64,000 nt of DNA, taken from contig CP142451.1 of the NCBI GenBank assembly GCA_038049695.1, positions 46,511,001-46,575,000 on the forward strand. The letters run 5' to 3'. Made by a program: the position numbers and the translations under genes. Under the pieces are notes generated by a model. That model made no database searches. It was not told the origin of the DNA and was given only the letters and a program-made list of their open reading frames with translations. Each line of letters opens with the position of its first letter. Position 1 is the stretch's first letter. Source of the stretch: Cinnamomum chago. Taxonomy: Eukaryota; Streptophyta; Magnoliopsida; Laurales; Lauraceae. Shown piece after piece: positions 32,377-42,015 of this stretch.

Positions 32377-33775
32377 GACTTAGCTTCGTGTGGTTGCCAT
32401 CTTGCCAGTTCCCGATTCCTTGGATACCCGACATGTTTTATATTGCTTACTTGCTTTCCGATAAATGATTCGTTTCCTTTATGAAAGTTGTTATTTAAAC
32501 AAGTGTTAATATTCTCCAATGTAAATTCAGTTATTATTATATTGCCTTCTGTTCTTTATACCCGCACATGTTTTAAATGAATGCCGGTAGGGCGAATACC
32601 CATGCTTTTACATATGTTTCACACGATCGATGGTTTTACTAGATTTACGTGATTACACATGTTTTAAATGATTACCCGAATTGTTAAATATCCGTGCTTT
32701 GTTTTAAATGACACTTGTTTGCCAGATTCCTACGTCTATACCTGTTTTAAACGATGCCCGGTTTGTTAAAAATCCATGCGTTGAAATATGTTTAAATGAA
32801 CACTAGTTTTGTCAGATTTCTTTGGTTACACCTGTTTAAATAAACACCCGGTTTGTTAAATATCCGTATTTCTACATAGGTTTCAAATGGACATTGGTTT
32901 TGCCAGACTGCTATGAATACCTGGTTTGTTGTATAATTGTGTTTTTACTTAAGTTTCAAATGAACGTTGTTTTGCCATACCGCTATATTTATACATGTTT
33001 TTAGACGAACACCCGATTGTCAAATATCTATGATTATAGATGATGTAAGTGAACACATGTTTTATTAGATATTCATGTTTTACCCATGCTTGAAATGAAT
33101 ACAAGTTTTCCCCGAGATTCCCGAATTTGCACCCGTTTAATTATATGCAGCATTTGATCGAATAGCATGATTTATCTTATGTTTTATTCTTCAGTATATT
33201 TGTTATCTTTTCATCCACTTGCCAGACCGTCATGTCTGACCCACTACTTTTGGTACTCAGGTTCAGATTTCTTCGTCCCGAGTTGAGTGCTTTGGTTGGC
33301 TGTGGAGCCATGTTTTGCAGGTTGTTTTGTCGGCTATGTCATGTAGACATTGAGCTTGACATCGGAGCTACCTCATATTTGGGGTAGTGATTATAGCTTA
33401 TTGTTGTATGGCTTTTATTAGCCTTTTCTTGGGATTCTTAATTAATGTACATTGATAATTGTAACTTGAACATATTTGGGAATGTAATATCCTGTTACGG
33501 TCAGCTCTGTAATTTATTGTGATGGTTACTCCAGTCTGATATGATTCTTGATATGATAGCTATATGCTAAAGGTTGAGTGCGATGCGGAATCCGATGGCC
33601 ACGGACTCCGGGTCGCAACGCCACGAAAGCTTCCGCAAAATATTCAGAATGTGTTGTCTTCACACACGCGGATCTTGGAAGTAAAATACATTTATGCTTT
33701 AATCCCATTTCCCGCCCCCGTGGTTCTGGTTCGGGGGCGTGACAACATCCCAGAACTCGTTCCAGTGAGTGGTTA

Positions 33776-33922
33776 GTTCGAGCGAACCAATACTTCGCTC
33801 GAGCCAACCACCTACTGGATGAGTTTGCTCGAACGACCTCAACTTCGCTCGAGCAAACCCACCCAGACAAACATTCCAGAGAGCTCCTCGCTCGAGCGAA
33901 CTCTCCGGTTCGCTCGAGCGAT
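33776..33922. repeat. palindrome cluster F, second half of E (TTCGCTCGAGCGAA), L1
   Basis: Six more or less complete copies around CTCGAG: AGTTCGAGCGAAC at 33776, TTCGCTCGAGC at 33794, TTTGCTCGAACG at 33824, TTCGCTCGAGCAAA at 33844, CTCGCTCGAGCGAA at 33887 and TTCGCTCGAGCGA at 33909. With E it makes one cluster of about nine words, about 1.35 to 1.6 kb from the L1 start. Confidence 0.9.
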
Positions 33923-34514
33923 GAGTTTTGTTGGTCAAAGGCTATGTTTGGGACATTGATGAGTTGTTTAAATGTTTTGGGACTATTCATTGAGAACCCC
34001 TCTATGTCAGGGGGATTTACTAAGCAATGCATGAGGCCATTTGAGAAAGAAACCACATCACGAAGATTTCATTTGAAGTTTTGAAAATTCAAAGTGTATA
34101 AGGAGCCCGGAATGTCTCCAAACTCAAAGAGTACCAAATTGTTATTAGATCGACATACGGGATCCCTATTCACTTCAAATAAATCTTGAACCCGATACTT
34201 TACCCGAAATTTCCATTGTTTATTGTATTTCATTGTTCTCGAGATTTATACTACATGATTTATTATTCCCGAAAGCATTGAAATTGTACTTGTATTAATT
34301 GCTAGCCTTGAAATGTATTACTGGACATGAAGTGACAGTTGTGCCCTTGAGCACCCCCGTCCCGTTTATTTATGTACTTACAATTGATGTATTTCATACA
34401 TGTTTTAATCTTGTCATTTGACATATGAGTCGGCACCACTAAGCTTGGATAACCCTGCTGGTCTGATCCATCGACTTGGAGATCCCCCTCTTGTCCCGCC
34501 AGCTGCAGTTTGGA

Positions 34515-34602
34515 TCCCGCTACCCGGTTATTACCATGGTCTTGTCCCGATGCGGCAGATTGCTACTGTGGTTCCCGATGCCCGGCTTTCTACCGTGGTC
34601 AT
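34515..34602. repeat. LTR 3' repeat cassette, L1 version
   Basis: Three degenerate units around CCCGCTACCCGGTTATTACC and GTGGTC. Lies within the conserved frame 34418-34675 (MTYESAPLSLDNPAGLIHRL). Confidence 0.7.
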
Positions 34603-34681
34603 GAATAGTATATGTATATGTATTTATAAGATCCACTGTTTCTCCTCACCTCGACTGACGGAGATCAGTGCCTAGTTCTTG

Positions 34682-34703
34682 CTCTGTCACTTTAGTGATA
34701 GAG
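34682..34703 (+). ncRNA. conserved LTR hairpin, L1 copy (TTTA loop)
   Basis: CTCTGTCAC / TTTA / GTGATAGAG: nine pairs including one G-T wobble. Confidence 0.65.
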
Positions 34704-35459
34704 GACTTAGCTTCTTGTGATTGCCATCTTGCTTGTTTCCCGATTCCTTGGTTACCTTTACATATTTTACAATGCCTACTTGTATTTGAATAAATGTTTT
34801 ATCTTTTATAGAAATTGTTATTTAAACAGGTTTAAATGCTCTTGAAGGTAAATTCATTTATTATTATATTGTCATTGTATTTTACCCATTTGCCAAACCG
34901 TCGTGTTTGACCCACTCTTTGGTACTCAGGTCCAGACATTGTCTATCCCGAGACGGAGCTTAAGGTTGCGGTCGATGAACCGCAATGCCTAGTCGAGTGG
35001 CATGCTGATGATGTCATTTAGACATTGGATTGCTAGAGAGAGAGATAACATTTTGGGAAAACTTTTAACCATTCTTTTGGGGATTGATATTTTGTTTATA
35101 TTGGCCTTTGTTGGCCTCTATTTTTAGGAATGTAATTAAATGATCTTTTGTATAAACTTTAACTATTCCTTTGGGAAAGCACTAATGATCATTGCTCATT
35201 CTGATACAGTATTATACTTGTGTTATTGTCTTTATGACTAGAGATGGTTTGAATATTTTATTTGCTACACGCTTCGGTACCTGATAGAAATGTTCATATA
35301 TGGTTGTGAAATCCTCACCGCGGACACCTGTGGGAAATTAAATAAGTGTGTACCCCGTTATGACACACTCCATATGTTAACCATTCACCATTCACTTACC
35401 ACAACACCATTAGTCCCAATCCCGGATTGGTTCAATAGGCCCGGTCCGGGGTCGCGACA

Positions 35460-35464
35460 TACAC
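35460..35464. repeat. target site duplication of L1, right (TACAC)
   Basis: Second copy of TACAC, directly after the LTR end CGCGACA. X pol resumes at 35465. Confidence 0.95.
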
Positions 35465-36154
35465 AAGTCTTCAAATTGCTCAAAAATACTGGTGCCACTT
35501 AGATTTGCTAAACCTACTGATTTTCTGCTCAAGGCATCGGCAACTATATTCGATTTGCCCGTGTGGTACTTGATTGAAAAATCATAATCTTTGATGTATT
35601 CCATTCATCTTCTCTGTCTCATGTTCAGTTCCTTTTGAGAAAACAAATACTGCAAGCTGCGGTGATCGGAGTGAACTTCGAACTTCTCTCCATAGAGGTA
35701 ATGTCTCCACATTTTCAATGAGAAAATGACTGCTGCTAACTTAAGATCATGGTGGCATAGTTCTTCTCGTGATCTTTCGACGGGATCCATATGCAACAAC
35801 TTTGCCCCCTTGCATCAACATGCAACCTAGTCCAACATTCGAAGCATCGGTAAAAATGGTGAAACCACCGCTTCCAGATGGTAAAGTAAGGACTGGTGCT
35901 GTAGTCAATCTCTTCTTCAGCTCTTGGAAACTAGCTTCACACTGATCTATCCACACATACGGCACATTCTCCTTTGTCAACTTCGTCAATGGTGACGCAA
36001 TCGACGAAAATCCTTGGACAAACCTCCGGTAGTAGCCTGCTAATCCCAGAAAACTTCTTCTTTCTGTCACATTCTTCGGTCTTTCCCACTTCAATACTGC
36101 CTCAATCTTGGATGGATCTACTGACAATCCTTCCTTGGAGATGATGTGTCCCAA
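35465..36154 (-). pseudogene. X RNase H
   Basis: Minus frames 36154-35747, 35799-35605 and 35604-35410. Motifs: [20 protein letters not shown] (RT end), [18 protein letters not shown] (first Asp), [20 protein letters not shown] (Glu lost or shifted), FEVHSDHRSLQYLFSQKEL (Asp), [19 protein letters not shown] and ADALSRK (last Asp). Two frameshifts near 35750-35800 and a stop at 35605. Separated from its integrase by L1. Confidence 0.9.
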
Positions 36155-36994
36155 AAATGCTACTTGCTCTAGCCAGAATTCACACTTATTGAGCTTCGCA
36201 TATAGTTAATTCTCTATCAAAAGTTACAGTGCTATCCTCAGGTGCTCTTCATGCTCTTCGTTGGTCTTGGAGTACACTAAAATATCGTCAATGAACACTA
36301 CAACAAATTGATCCAGATACTGTGCAAATATCTTATTCATCAATGCCATGAGCACTGCCGATGCATTGGTCATTTCAAATGGCATCACTAAGAACTCATA
36401 GTGGCCATATCTTGTCCGGAAAGCTGTTTTCAACACATTTGATTCTTTGACTCTCAGCTGATGATAACCGGATCTCAAGTAAATCTTCGAAAAGTATGAC
36501 GCACCTTGTAACTGATCAAACAGTTCATCTATCGTTGGAAACGGGTATTTGTTCTTGATGGTCACTTGATTCAATCTCCTGTAATCTATGCACATTCTCG
36601 TCGAACCATCTTTCTTCTTAACGAACAAGACTGGAGCTCCCCATGGAGAAATGCTCGGTCTCACAAAACCTTTGTCCAATAATTCTTGCAACTGTATCTT
36701 CAATTCTCCCAATTCTGTCAGAACCATTCTATAAGGTGCAATCAAAATCATAGCAGTCCCTGGTAACAACTCAATAGTGAAATCAATCTCTCTGATGGGT
36801 GGTAATCCTGGAATCTCCTCCGGAAAAACATCTGGGAAATCCCAAACAATTAAGATCTCCTCCACCCCTTGGGACCGTTTATCCTCCGTGATAAATGCCA
36901 AATAGGCTTCACATCCACTTTTCAATACTCTATCAGCTTTCAACGCTGAGACAAACCCTGTACGAGGATTTCTCCTCTCTTCCTGAAACAACAC
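36155..36994 (-). pseudogene. X reverse transcriptase
   Basis: Almost complete RT in one frame from 36994 to 36224. Visible: [77 protein letters not shown] (IDLRSGYHQ expected, so the Asp is Tyr) and the active site [13 protein letters not shown] (FIDD). The loss of the conserved Asp in K-I-D-L and the changes [10 protein letters not shown] for [10 protein letters not shown] suggest it was already inactive. Confidence 0.9.
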
Positions 36995-37345
36995 TCATGC
37001 TGGTATCTCATCTAACTTGAAAGTAAGGGTCTTATGGAAATAATCCATTGTGGTATGGTACCCTGCTAACCAATCCATCCCTAGGATGACATCATAATCA
37101 TACATCTCTACTAAAATGAGATCTGCGGTTAAAACCACTTCTCCTATCTGAACTGCACAAATAGGGTAAAAGGTTCTACAAATAACTTGTTTACCTACTG
37201 GGATTGCCACAATCAAAATGAATTCAAGTTCTTTATCATGCACCTCAATCAACTAAGAAAATGCAAGAGACAAAAACGAGTGTGTAGAGCCAGGGTCAAA
37301 TAAAATCTTAGCTTTAATCCCACAGACAAGGAGTGTACCTTCCAC
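36995..37345 (-). pseudogene. X aspartic protease
   Basis: The minus strand near 37310 reads KILFDPGSTHSFLS (active-site DPGS in place of DTGS/DSGS, common in chromoviruses), then the flap region and GMDWLAGYHTTMDYFHKTLT at 37100-37020. A stop divides the motif from the downstream frame 37252-36995. It would cleave Gag-Pol. Confidence 0.8.
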
Positions 37346-38133
37346 GACATTGCATGCTGCCTCTGCATCAGCTCTATTAACCGCATATATTTTTCCTCGC
37401 TGTTGTGGCCTATTATGAGCCTGTTGTGACCTGCCTTGTTGGATGTTTCTATTCTGTTGTGGTGCACACTGATTTTGGTTCTGGCCCTGTTGATAACGGG
37501 CTTGCTGCTGTTGCTGCTATGGTGCCTATTGCTGAAGTGGCATTGCCTAATTCTGGACAACTATTGCATTCTGTGGTGGTGCTGGACGTTGTACCCCTTC
37601 CTGCTGTTGATTCTGTTTGTTCTGTCTTGGAAAGTCCCTCATCTGGGGGTTCATGGAACCACATCTGAAGCATGCTCCTGTGAGTGTACGGTACTATCTA
37701 CTCTCATGGTTTTTCCCACAGTGAGTACAAACCAATGGATTCTGAGCATTTTGTTTTGTTCTCTGCTTCTTGTTCTAATGATTCTTCTGCTAGTAGTTCT
37801 GCTGATGAGCTTGTCCTTTCCCTTGAACTCTAAGGATCTTGTTGTGAAAGTTCTCAAACTTGTAGGCTCTCTTGACAGCTTCCTCGAAGGAGATAGGTGG
37901 CACTACGCCCGTGGCGTCTCTCTCAATGATGGGGTGAAGTCCTTCTAGGAATTTTGCAATCTTCTTCTCCACCGTGTCCACCAATTCTGGAGCATATCTC
38001 GATAGTCTCTCAAACTTTGTGAGGTATTTGAGGGCTGTCATGTTCCCTTGCACAAGCTGCTGGAATTCCACTGCCTTTTGCCTTTTGATGTGGGTGGGTA
38101 CATATTTGTCATGGAACTGTCTCTTGAAGTTTG
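37346..38133 (-). pseudogene. gag: X gag, N-terminus missing
   Basis: Capsid part at 38133-37790: NFKRQFHDKYVPTHIKRQKA, LKYLTKFERLSRYAPELV, FLEGLHPIIERDATGVV, the retrotransposon gag domain. Then a first zinc-like motif near 37735 (CTHCGKNH), a second at 37675 (ACFRCG) and a Gln-rich stretch to 37400. Cut at 38133 by the copia LTR fragment in the middle of the gag domain. Several frameshifts. Confidence 0.85.
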
Positions 38134-39673
38134 TGATGAAAATAGGTGGGCCATTCAGATAGGTTTCAAAAAACTTTTGACCCACTTGATGCAGGGATCA
38201 ACTATCTAGAAGGCAACAAACCCAATCCAGGATGCAATCCCTCAAACTCATAAATCATGTACAACAATATATCCTATCTAGGAGATAGAAAACAACACCT
38301 AAACATGCAACCACGAAATCTACAACATACAAGGATGTAGATTATACCTTTGGAGCTTGGTAGTGCTCTAATGGAGAAGTTGATCTCTTTCTTTGATAAT
38401 GAACACCTTCACTAATCAAATCAGAATCTCCAACACCCTTTGATCTTCCATGCTATGACCCGTATCAGATTCTCTTTTCTCAAGAAGATGGTGGAATCTC
38501 CAAGAGAAACCCCAACTAGAAACTCCAAGGAACTAGAGGAGAAAGAGAGGAGAGAAAATTGTGCAAGACTTACACTATGAGGAGGGCTGGATGTGGAACT
38601 CAATAGTGGACGTCCAAGAGGGGATATATCCCCTATTTATAGTCCTCCATTCCACCTCTTTACCTATTTGAAATAGAAGTTTAACTCCCATTACAAAATA
38701 GTAACCTTCTCCCTTGCTAGTTTCCATAGAAGACTCACTTCCACAACAATTAGTAGCTTTCTCCTTTCTAATTAAAATAGAAGTCCTACTTCCATTAATA
38801 ATTAGTAACTTACTATTACCACTATTAGAAGTCTCACTTCAAATAGAAATAGTAACCTTTCAATTCCTTCCTATTAGAGTTCAAGTAGAAATAGTATCTT
38901 TCTAATAACTTGGGCTAGCGTGGGGACCACTAGGGATTCCTTAGAAAGTTGGCTACAGCTGGGACACGCGACCCCACATCTCATGTGCAATTCGGGCCCA
39001 CAATTAATTGCAAATAACTCCATTATATAAATGCAATTGCACTCCAGTCTTAGGAATATATTACAATGAAGACCCTAAACTTCCCTATTACCACAAGTAG
39101 GCCTCTCCATCTATATCCATGGATCAATTGGACCTGTCCACCAAATTAGATCCATATCTTATTATCCTTGAGCCCCAATTAATTATAATTATCATTTGGT
39201 ACCGATCCAATTAACTCTTAATCGGAATGGGTGCGCACTTACCAGTGATAAATCCATTAATTGGCACAAGGGGATATTAAAGATAGATTCCATCTTGACC
39301 ATTGAATGTTCCCACAGCTCTACTACCACGTACCCAAATCACCGAGGTGTTGACCTACAATTGGCCTAACTCATTGGTGACTCAAAGCAAATGAATAGAT
39401 AGAAACTTGAGTTCATTAATGTCTCAGAATTTTGAGCCTATTGCTAGGGAATTATGAGAGCAGACCTTAAAGTAAAGACAGTGTATATAATGTGCATCTC
39501 ATGGTCCTTCAATACATTTAATGTACCAGCACCATGATCCAGAATCTTACATTTCGATGATCGAGACAAATCACACTATCTCATAGTGATGAAAGTGTTA
39601 CAACCTTGTCAGATGAGATGCCCAATCTCATCACTGGTTGTGAAGATATTTAAGTGTAAGATTTGCAATACAT
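38134..39673 (-). mobile_element. fragment of copia LTR (same family as 2652-4426)
   Basis: The plus strand begins TGATGAAAATAGGTGGGCC, aligned with TGTTGGAAGTAGGTGGGCC at 2652, and continues in register to AATACAT at 39673 (aligned with about 4180). The inner LTR end is complete; about 240 bases of the outer end are missing. No copia internal sequence adjoins it. It interrupts X gag on the left and is fused to an LTR fragment of family Z on the right. Confidence 0.9.
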
Positions 39674-39745
39674 CGATTGGCCCAAAAAGCCTTACTGTTA
39701 AAAGACAGGCCGATCGATCGGCCTATAGGTCCGATCGATCGGACC
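39674..39745. repeat. palindrome cluster G, remnant in Z3
   Basis: CCGATCGATCGG at 39710-39721 and 39731-39742, and a half word CGATTGG at the junction 39674-39680. Minus orientation of clusters C and D. Confidence 0.9.
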
Positions 39746-40346
39746 TGGGCGTGCAGCAGGTCCGGGACACTGATTTTTCCTCCTCTTTTTCCTTTCCTTT
39801 CCAACACTTACACAATCACATAGAACTATAAACAAGATGGTTTAAATATATGTTTCCAAGACATTAAAATGAGCTAAAGAGCTCCTCATTTCAAGTTTCT
39901 CCTTTTTCCATTCTTTCCATTCACAATAAATCTCAAGGTGGAGAAAACTCATTCATGTGAAACCATTTGAAACCTTGACAATATGATGCATACATTTTCC
40001 AAGCATGAACAAGAGGGAAATAACTCATCAATAAGCACATTTCGAAATCAATATTAATCATAGTAAAGACAACTACTAAAATCACCAAAACCCTTAATGA
40101 AACAAGATTTTTCTCACAAAACATGTTAATAATCAAAACAATCCATTCATCCACTTGCCTTTGACTCCAATCAAGCAAATCAAGCTCCTTATCACCTCTC
40201 AAGCTCAAGATCCACAATCTCTACAAAAACCCCCAAAACAAACCCTAAAATGGGTTAAACAATGAAATGACAAGGAAACCATTCAATAATCAAGGTGGAG
40301 CTTCTCTAAGGCTAGAAGATTACAAATCTAGAAGATGAAGAAGAAC

Positions 40347-40352
40347 ACTTAC
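40347..40352 (-). promoter_or_regulatory. 5' splice site in Z3 (probable)
   Basis: Minus-strand GTAAGT, counterpart of the Z1 and Z2 sites. Confidence 0.5.
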
Positions 40353-40607
40353 TTCGATGACCTTCAAATGAGAAGAACAAGCTCAAGGGAGGTCTCTAGG
40401 TTGGGAGATTTCTCCAAAAATGGTATCAATGGGGAGCCATGGTGAAGAGGAAGAAGAAGATGGTCTCCATTTCTTGATTGATGAACTATTGGTGTGGCTT
40501 GGAGATGAAGAAGCAAGAAGAAGAAGACGAAGTTGCAAGAAAAGCCCTAGACTCAATAGTTGTGCTGGAACAATGGAAAATGAAATGAATGAAGGAGATG
40601 GGTTCCT

Positions 40608-40613
40608 CTTATA
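40608..40613 (-). promoter_or_regulatory. TATA box of Z3
   Basis: Minus-strand TATAAG in ACTTGCTTATAAGAGGAACC. Confidence 0.55.
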
Positions 40614-41439
40614 AGCAAGTGAGGTTTGGGTCCCACAACTTAAAGAACTTGGGTGGCTGAAATCATCTCTTTCGGGACCTCGGATGAATTCGACGAAGAA
40701 GGAAGAAATGATCGTCGAAATTTCTAGTTTCCAAAAGGTATATGTTTCACGGATTTCGAGAATATCGAGTTTTGGGTACAGATTTGGTGTGCAATGACTG
40801 TTTTGCCCTCAAGGCCAAGAAATCGGGTTTCGGGTTCTCAAATGGACACGAGATCAACATGAAAGTTGTAGGATTCCTCAAGATGAATGCAACGGGCCAA
40901 AAACACAATACGAAACAAATCGGGAAAATCTCACAAGTAAATGCAAAGCCGAAGAGGGAACCCCCAAAGGGCCCCACTAGCTATAAAGCACTCAAAAGCC
41001 CAAAACTAGAAGAAAAACCATTCTAGCTCACAGACTCAACCCAACAAATACTAATCCCACTAAAAGAAACTAATCCACAAATAAAACAACACTAATCCAA
41101 GAGATTAGGGGTCGGGTTCTCACAATGGGCTTACCAGGGGCTGTCTCGATACACACTTATTGTCTATATGTCGATTATGAGTGAAGAAGTTGGTGTCTCG
41201 AAAGGTCCCCGACATTTGGGAGCACAAAGTGTATATAGAGACTTAAAGAAAATCTCCAGGTAATTTAATTACTAAACTGTCTCCATGGGTTTTATTCAAA
41301 CGAATTGATTCGGGCTCAAATTCATAATTCCCGTTGATTAATAAGCCATTAGGAAACTTCTCATACTCAATAGGGCCACAAATTTGCACAAATGAGCCTC
41401 AATTTGCACGATAATTAAATCTGGGCCAGAACCCAGGCC

Positions 41440-41486
41440 CGCTAGAGCGAGCTGGCAGCAGCCAGGAGCTCACTCGAGCAAGCAGG
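41440..41486. repeat. palindrome cluster H, degenerate, W
   Basis: GCTAGAGCGAGC at 41440-41451 and GAGCTCACTCGAGCAAGC at 41465-41482: the CTCGAG type as in L1, but decayed. It is about 1.4 kb from the W LTR start once Y is removed, the same place as in the other LTRs. Confidence 0.6.
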
Positions 41487-41630
41487 GATTCTACCTGCCT
41501 GTTCTGTGCAGAAATGTTTCTGCTGTCCATTTTCTCCTTCATTTACACTCCCCAACTATTCAACAACATTCTGAATGCTCCCAACATCCAACAACATTAT
41601 CTCAATCACAAAAGAAACCAATCTCATTCC

Positions 41631-41635
41631 CAGAT
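41631..41635. repeat. target site duplication of Y, left (CAGAT)
   Basis: CAGAT at 41631-41635 is repeated at 52562-52566, flanking the outer ends of Y. Confidence 0.95.
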
Positions 41636-42010
41636 TGTCATGTCCCCCGAACCCGATTAGAGAATAAACTGGATCCGGGGAGTGAAATTTAGGACTAATT
41701 AAAAATTTTGTCCTTTAGGCCCAAGGATCGTAAGTCCGCTGTGAGGATATAATATTTCAAGCCTCCAATAAAATAAGAATTTGCGGAACTTATCCAATTC
41801 TAGGCATATTTGGATATCAACAAGGAATAATGAATCTCAATATATATTAAAGTTGAACAAAGAATAAAATAAAACTTAAACAAGGAAATTAATTTATTTA
41901 ATGGCCATCCCACTAATCAAGGTCATTTAAAACAATAGTGAAGTCAATAGTGTGAAAGATCAACGAGCGATAATAAATGAAGAAATAAAATCTAAGGAAG
42001 TCCCGATGAA

Positions 42011-42015
42011 TCGCT
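42011..42015. repeat. target site duplication of the solo copia LTR (TCGCT)
   Basis: TCGCT here and at 43982-43986; single copy in the right LTR of Y. Confidence 0.95.

Larger units (their letters stand above)
30192..33744 (+). mobile_element. Z2: solo LTR, family Z (3553 bp)
   Basis: Starts TGTGAGAACCCGACCCC, ends GGTTCGGGGGCGTGACA, flanked by ACATC, inside the palindrome cluster of L1. It is homologous to Z1 throughout but shorter, because part of the region after the palindrome cluster (Z1 about 27540-27890) is missing. TATA at 30704, splice site at 30965, cluster D at 31604-31720, repeat cassette at 32118-32206, hairpin at 32355-32376. A segment of about 60 bases around GAGTGACTGAGATCAG is duplicated at 32255-32345. 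Confidence 0.95.
24876..35459 (+). mobile_element. L1: solo chromovirus LTR inserted in X, itself carrying Z1 and Z2
   Basis: Plus strand, starts TGTAAGACCCCGTCC and ends GGGGTCGCGACA, flanked by TACAC. After removal of Z1, Z2 and their target duplications about 3136 bases remain, the length of a chromovirus LTR. The start is closely related to the X LTR. No internal coding region of L1 is present, so it is a solo LTR left by recombination between two LTRs. It is in the opposite orientation to X. Confidence 0.9.
20057..38133 (-). mobile_element. chromovirus X (Tekay/Del-like), interrupted by L1 and truncated in gag
   Basis: Minus strand: partial gag (38133-37346), protease, RT, RNase H, integrase (split by the L1 insertion at 24876-35459), polypurine tract and 3' LTR (23339-20057). 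The C-terminal integrase tail is of chromodomain type, which with the large LTR suggests the Tekay/Del lineage. The 5' LTR and gag N-terminus were lost where the copia LTR fragment begins (38134). On the left X lies inside Tat-2. Confidence 0.85.
39674..41124 (-). mobile_element. Z3: truncated LTR of family Z
   Basis: Minus strand from TGTGAGAACCCGACCCC (41124) to within the palindrome cluster (39674). It matches Z1/Z2 over their first 1.45 kb, including TATA (40608-40613) and splice site (40352). The remainder, about 2 kb, is missing. The break falls inside a CCGATCGATCGG word, next to the copia fragment. Confidence 0.9.
41125..41635 (-). mobile_element. 3' LTR of W, outer segment
   Basis: ATGGGCTTACC at 41125 aligns with 59871 in the right LTR of W. 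The segment ends at the CAGAT target of Y (41631-41635) and continues at 52567. It contains palindrome cluster H. ATGGG at 41125-41129 could be the target duplication of Z3, but the other end is absent. Confidence 0.8.

Noticed and set aside
27397..33922. CRISPR-like array from regularly repeated palindromes
   Set aside because: The words are 8 to 14 bases, spacers are irregular and partly shared, and the context is a plant LTR. There are no cas genes.
37436..37948. 170-codon Leu-rich plus frame
   Set aside because: It is the antisense shadow of the X gag Gln-rich region (CAG read as CTG on the other strand).
38134..39673. A second complete copia element
   Set aside because: Only LTR sequence is present, without PBS, gag or the outer end. 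It is a fragment.
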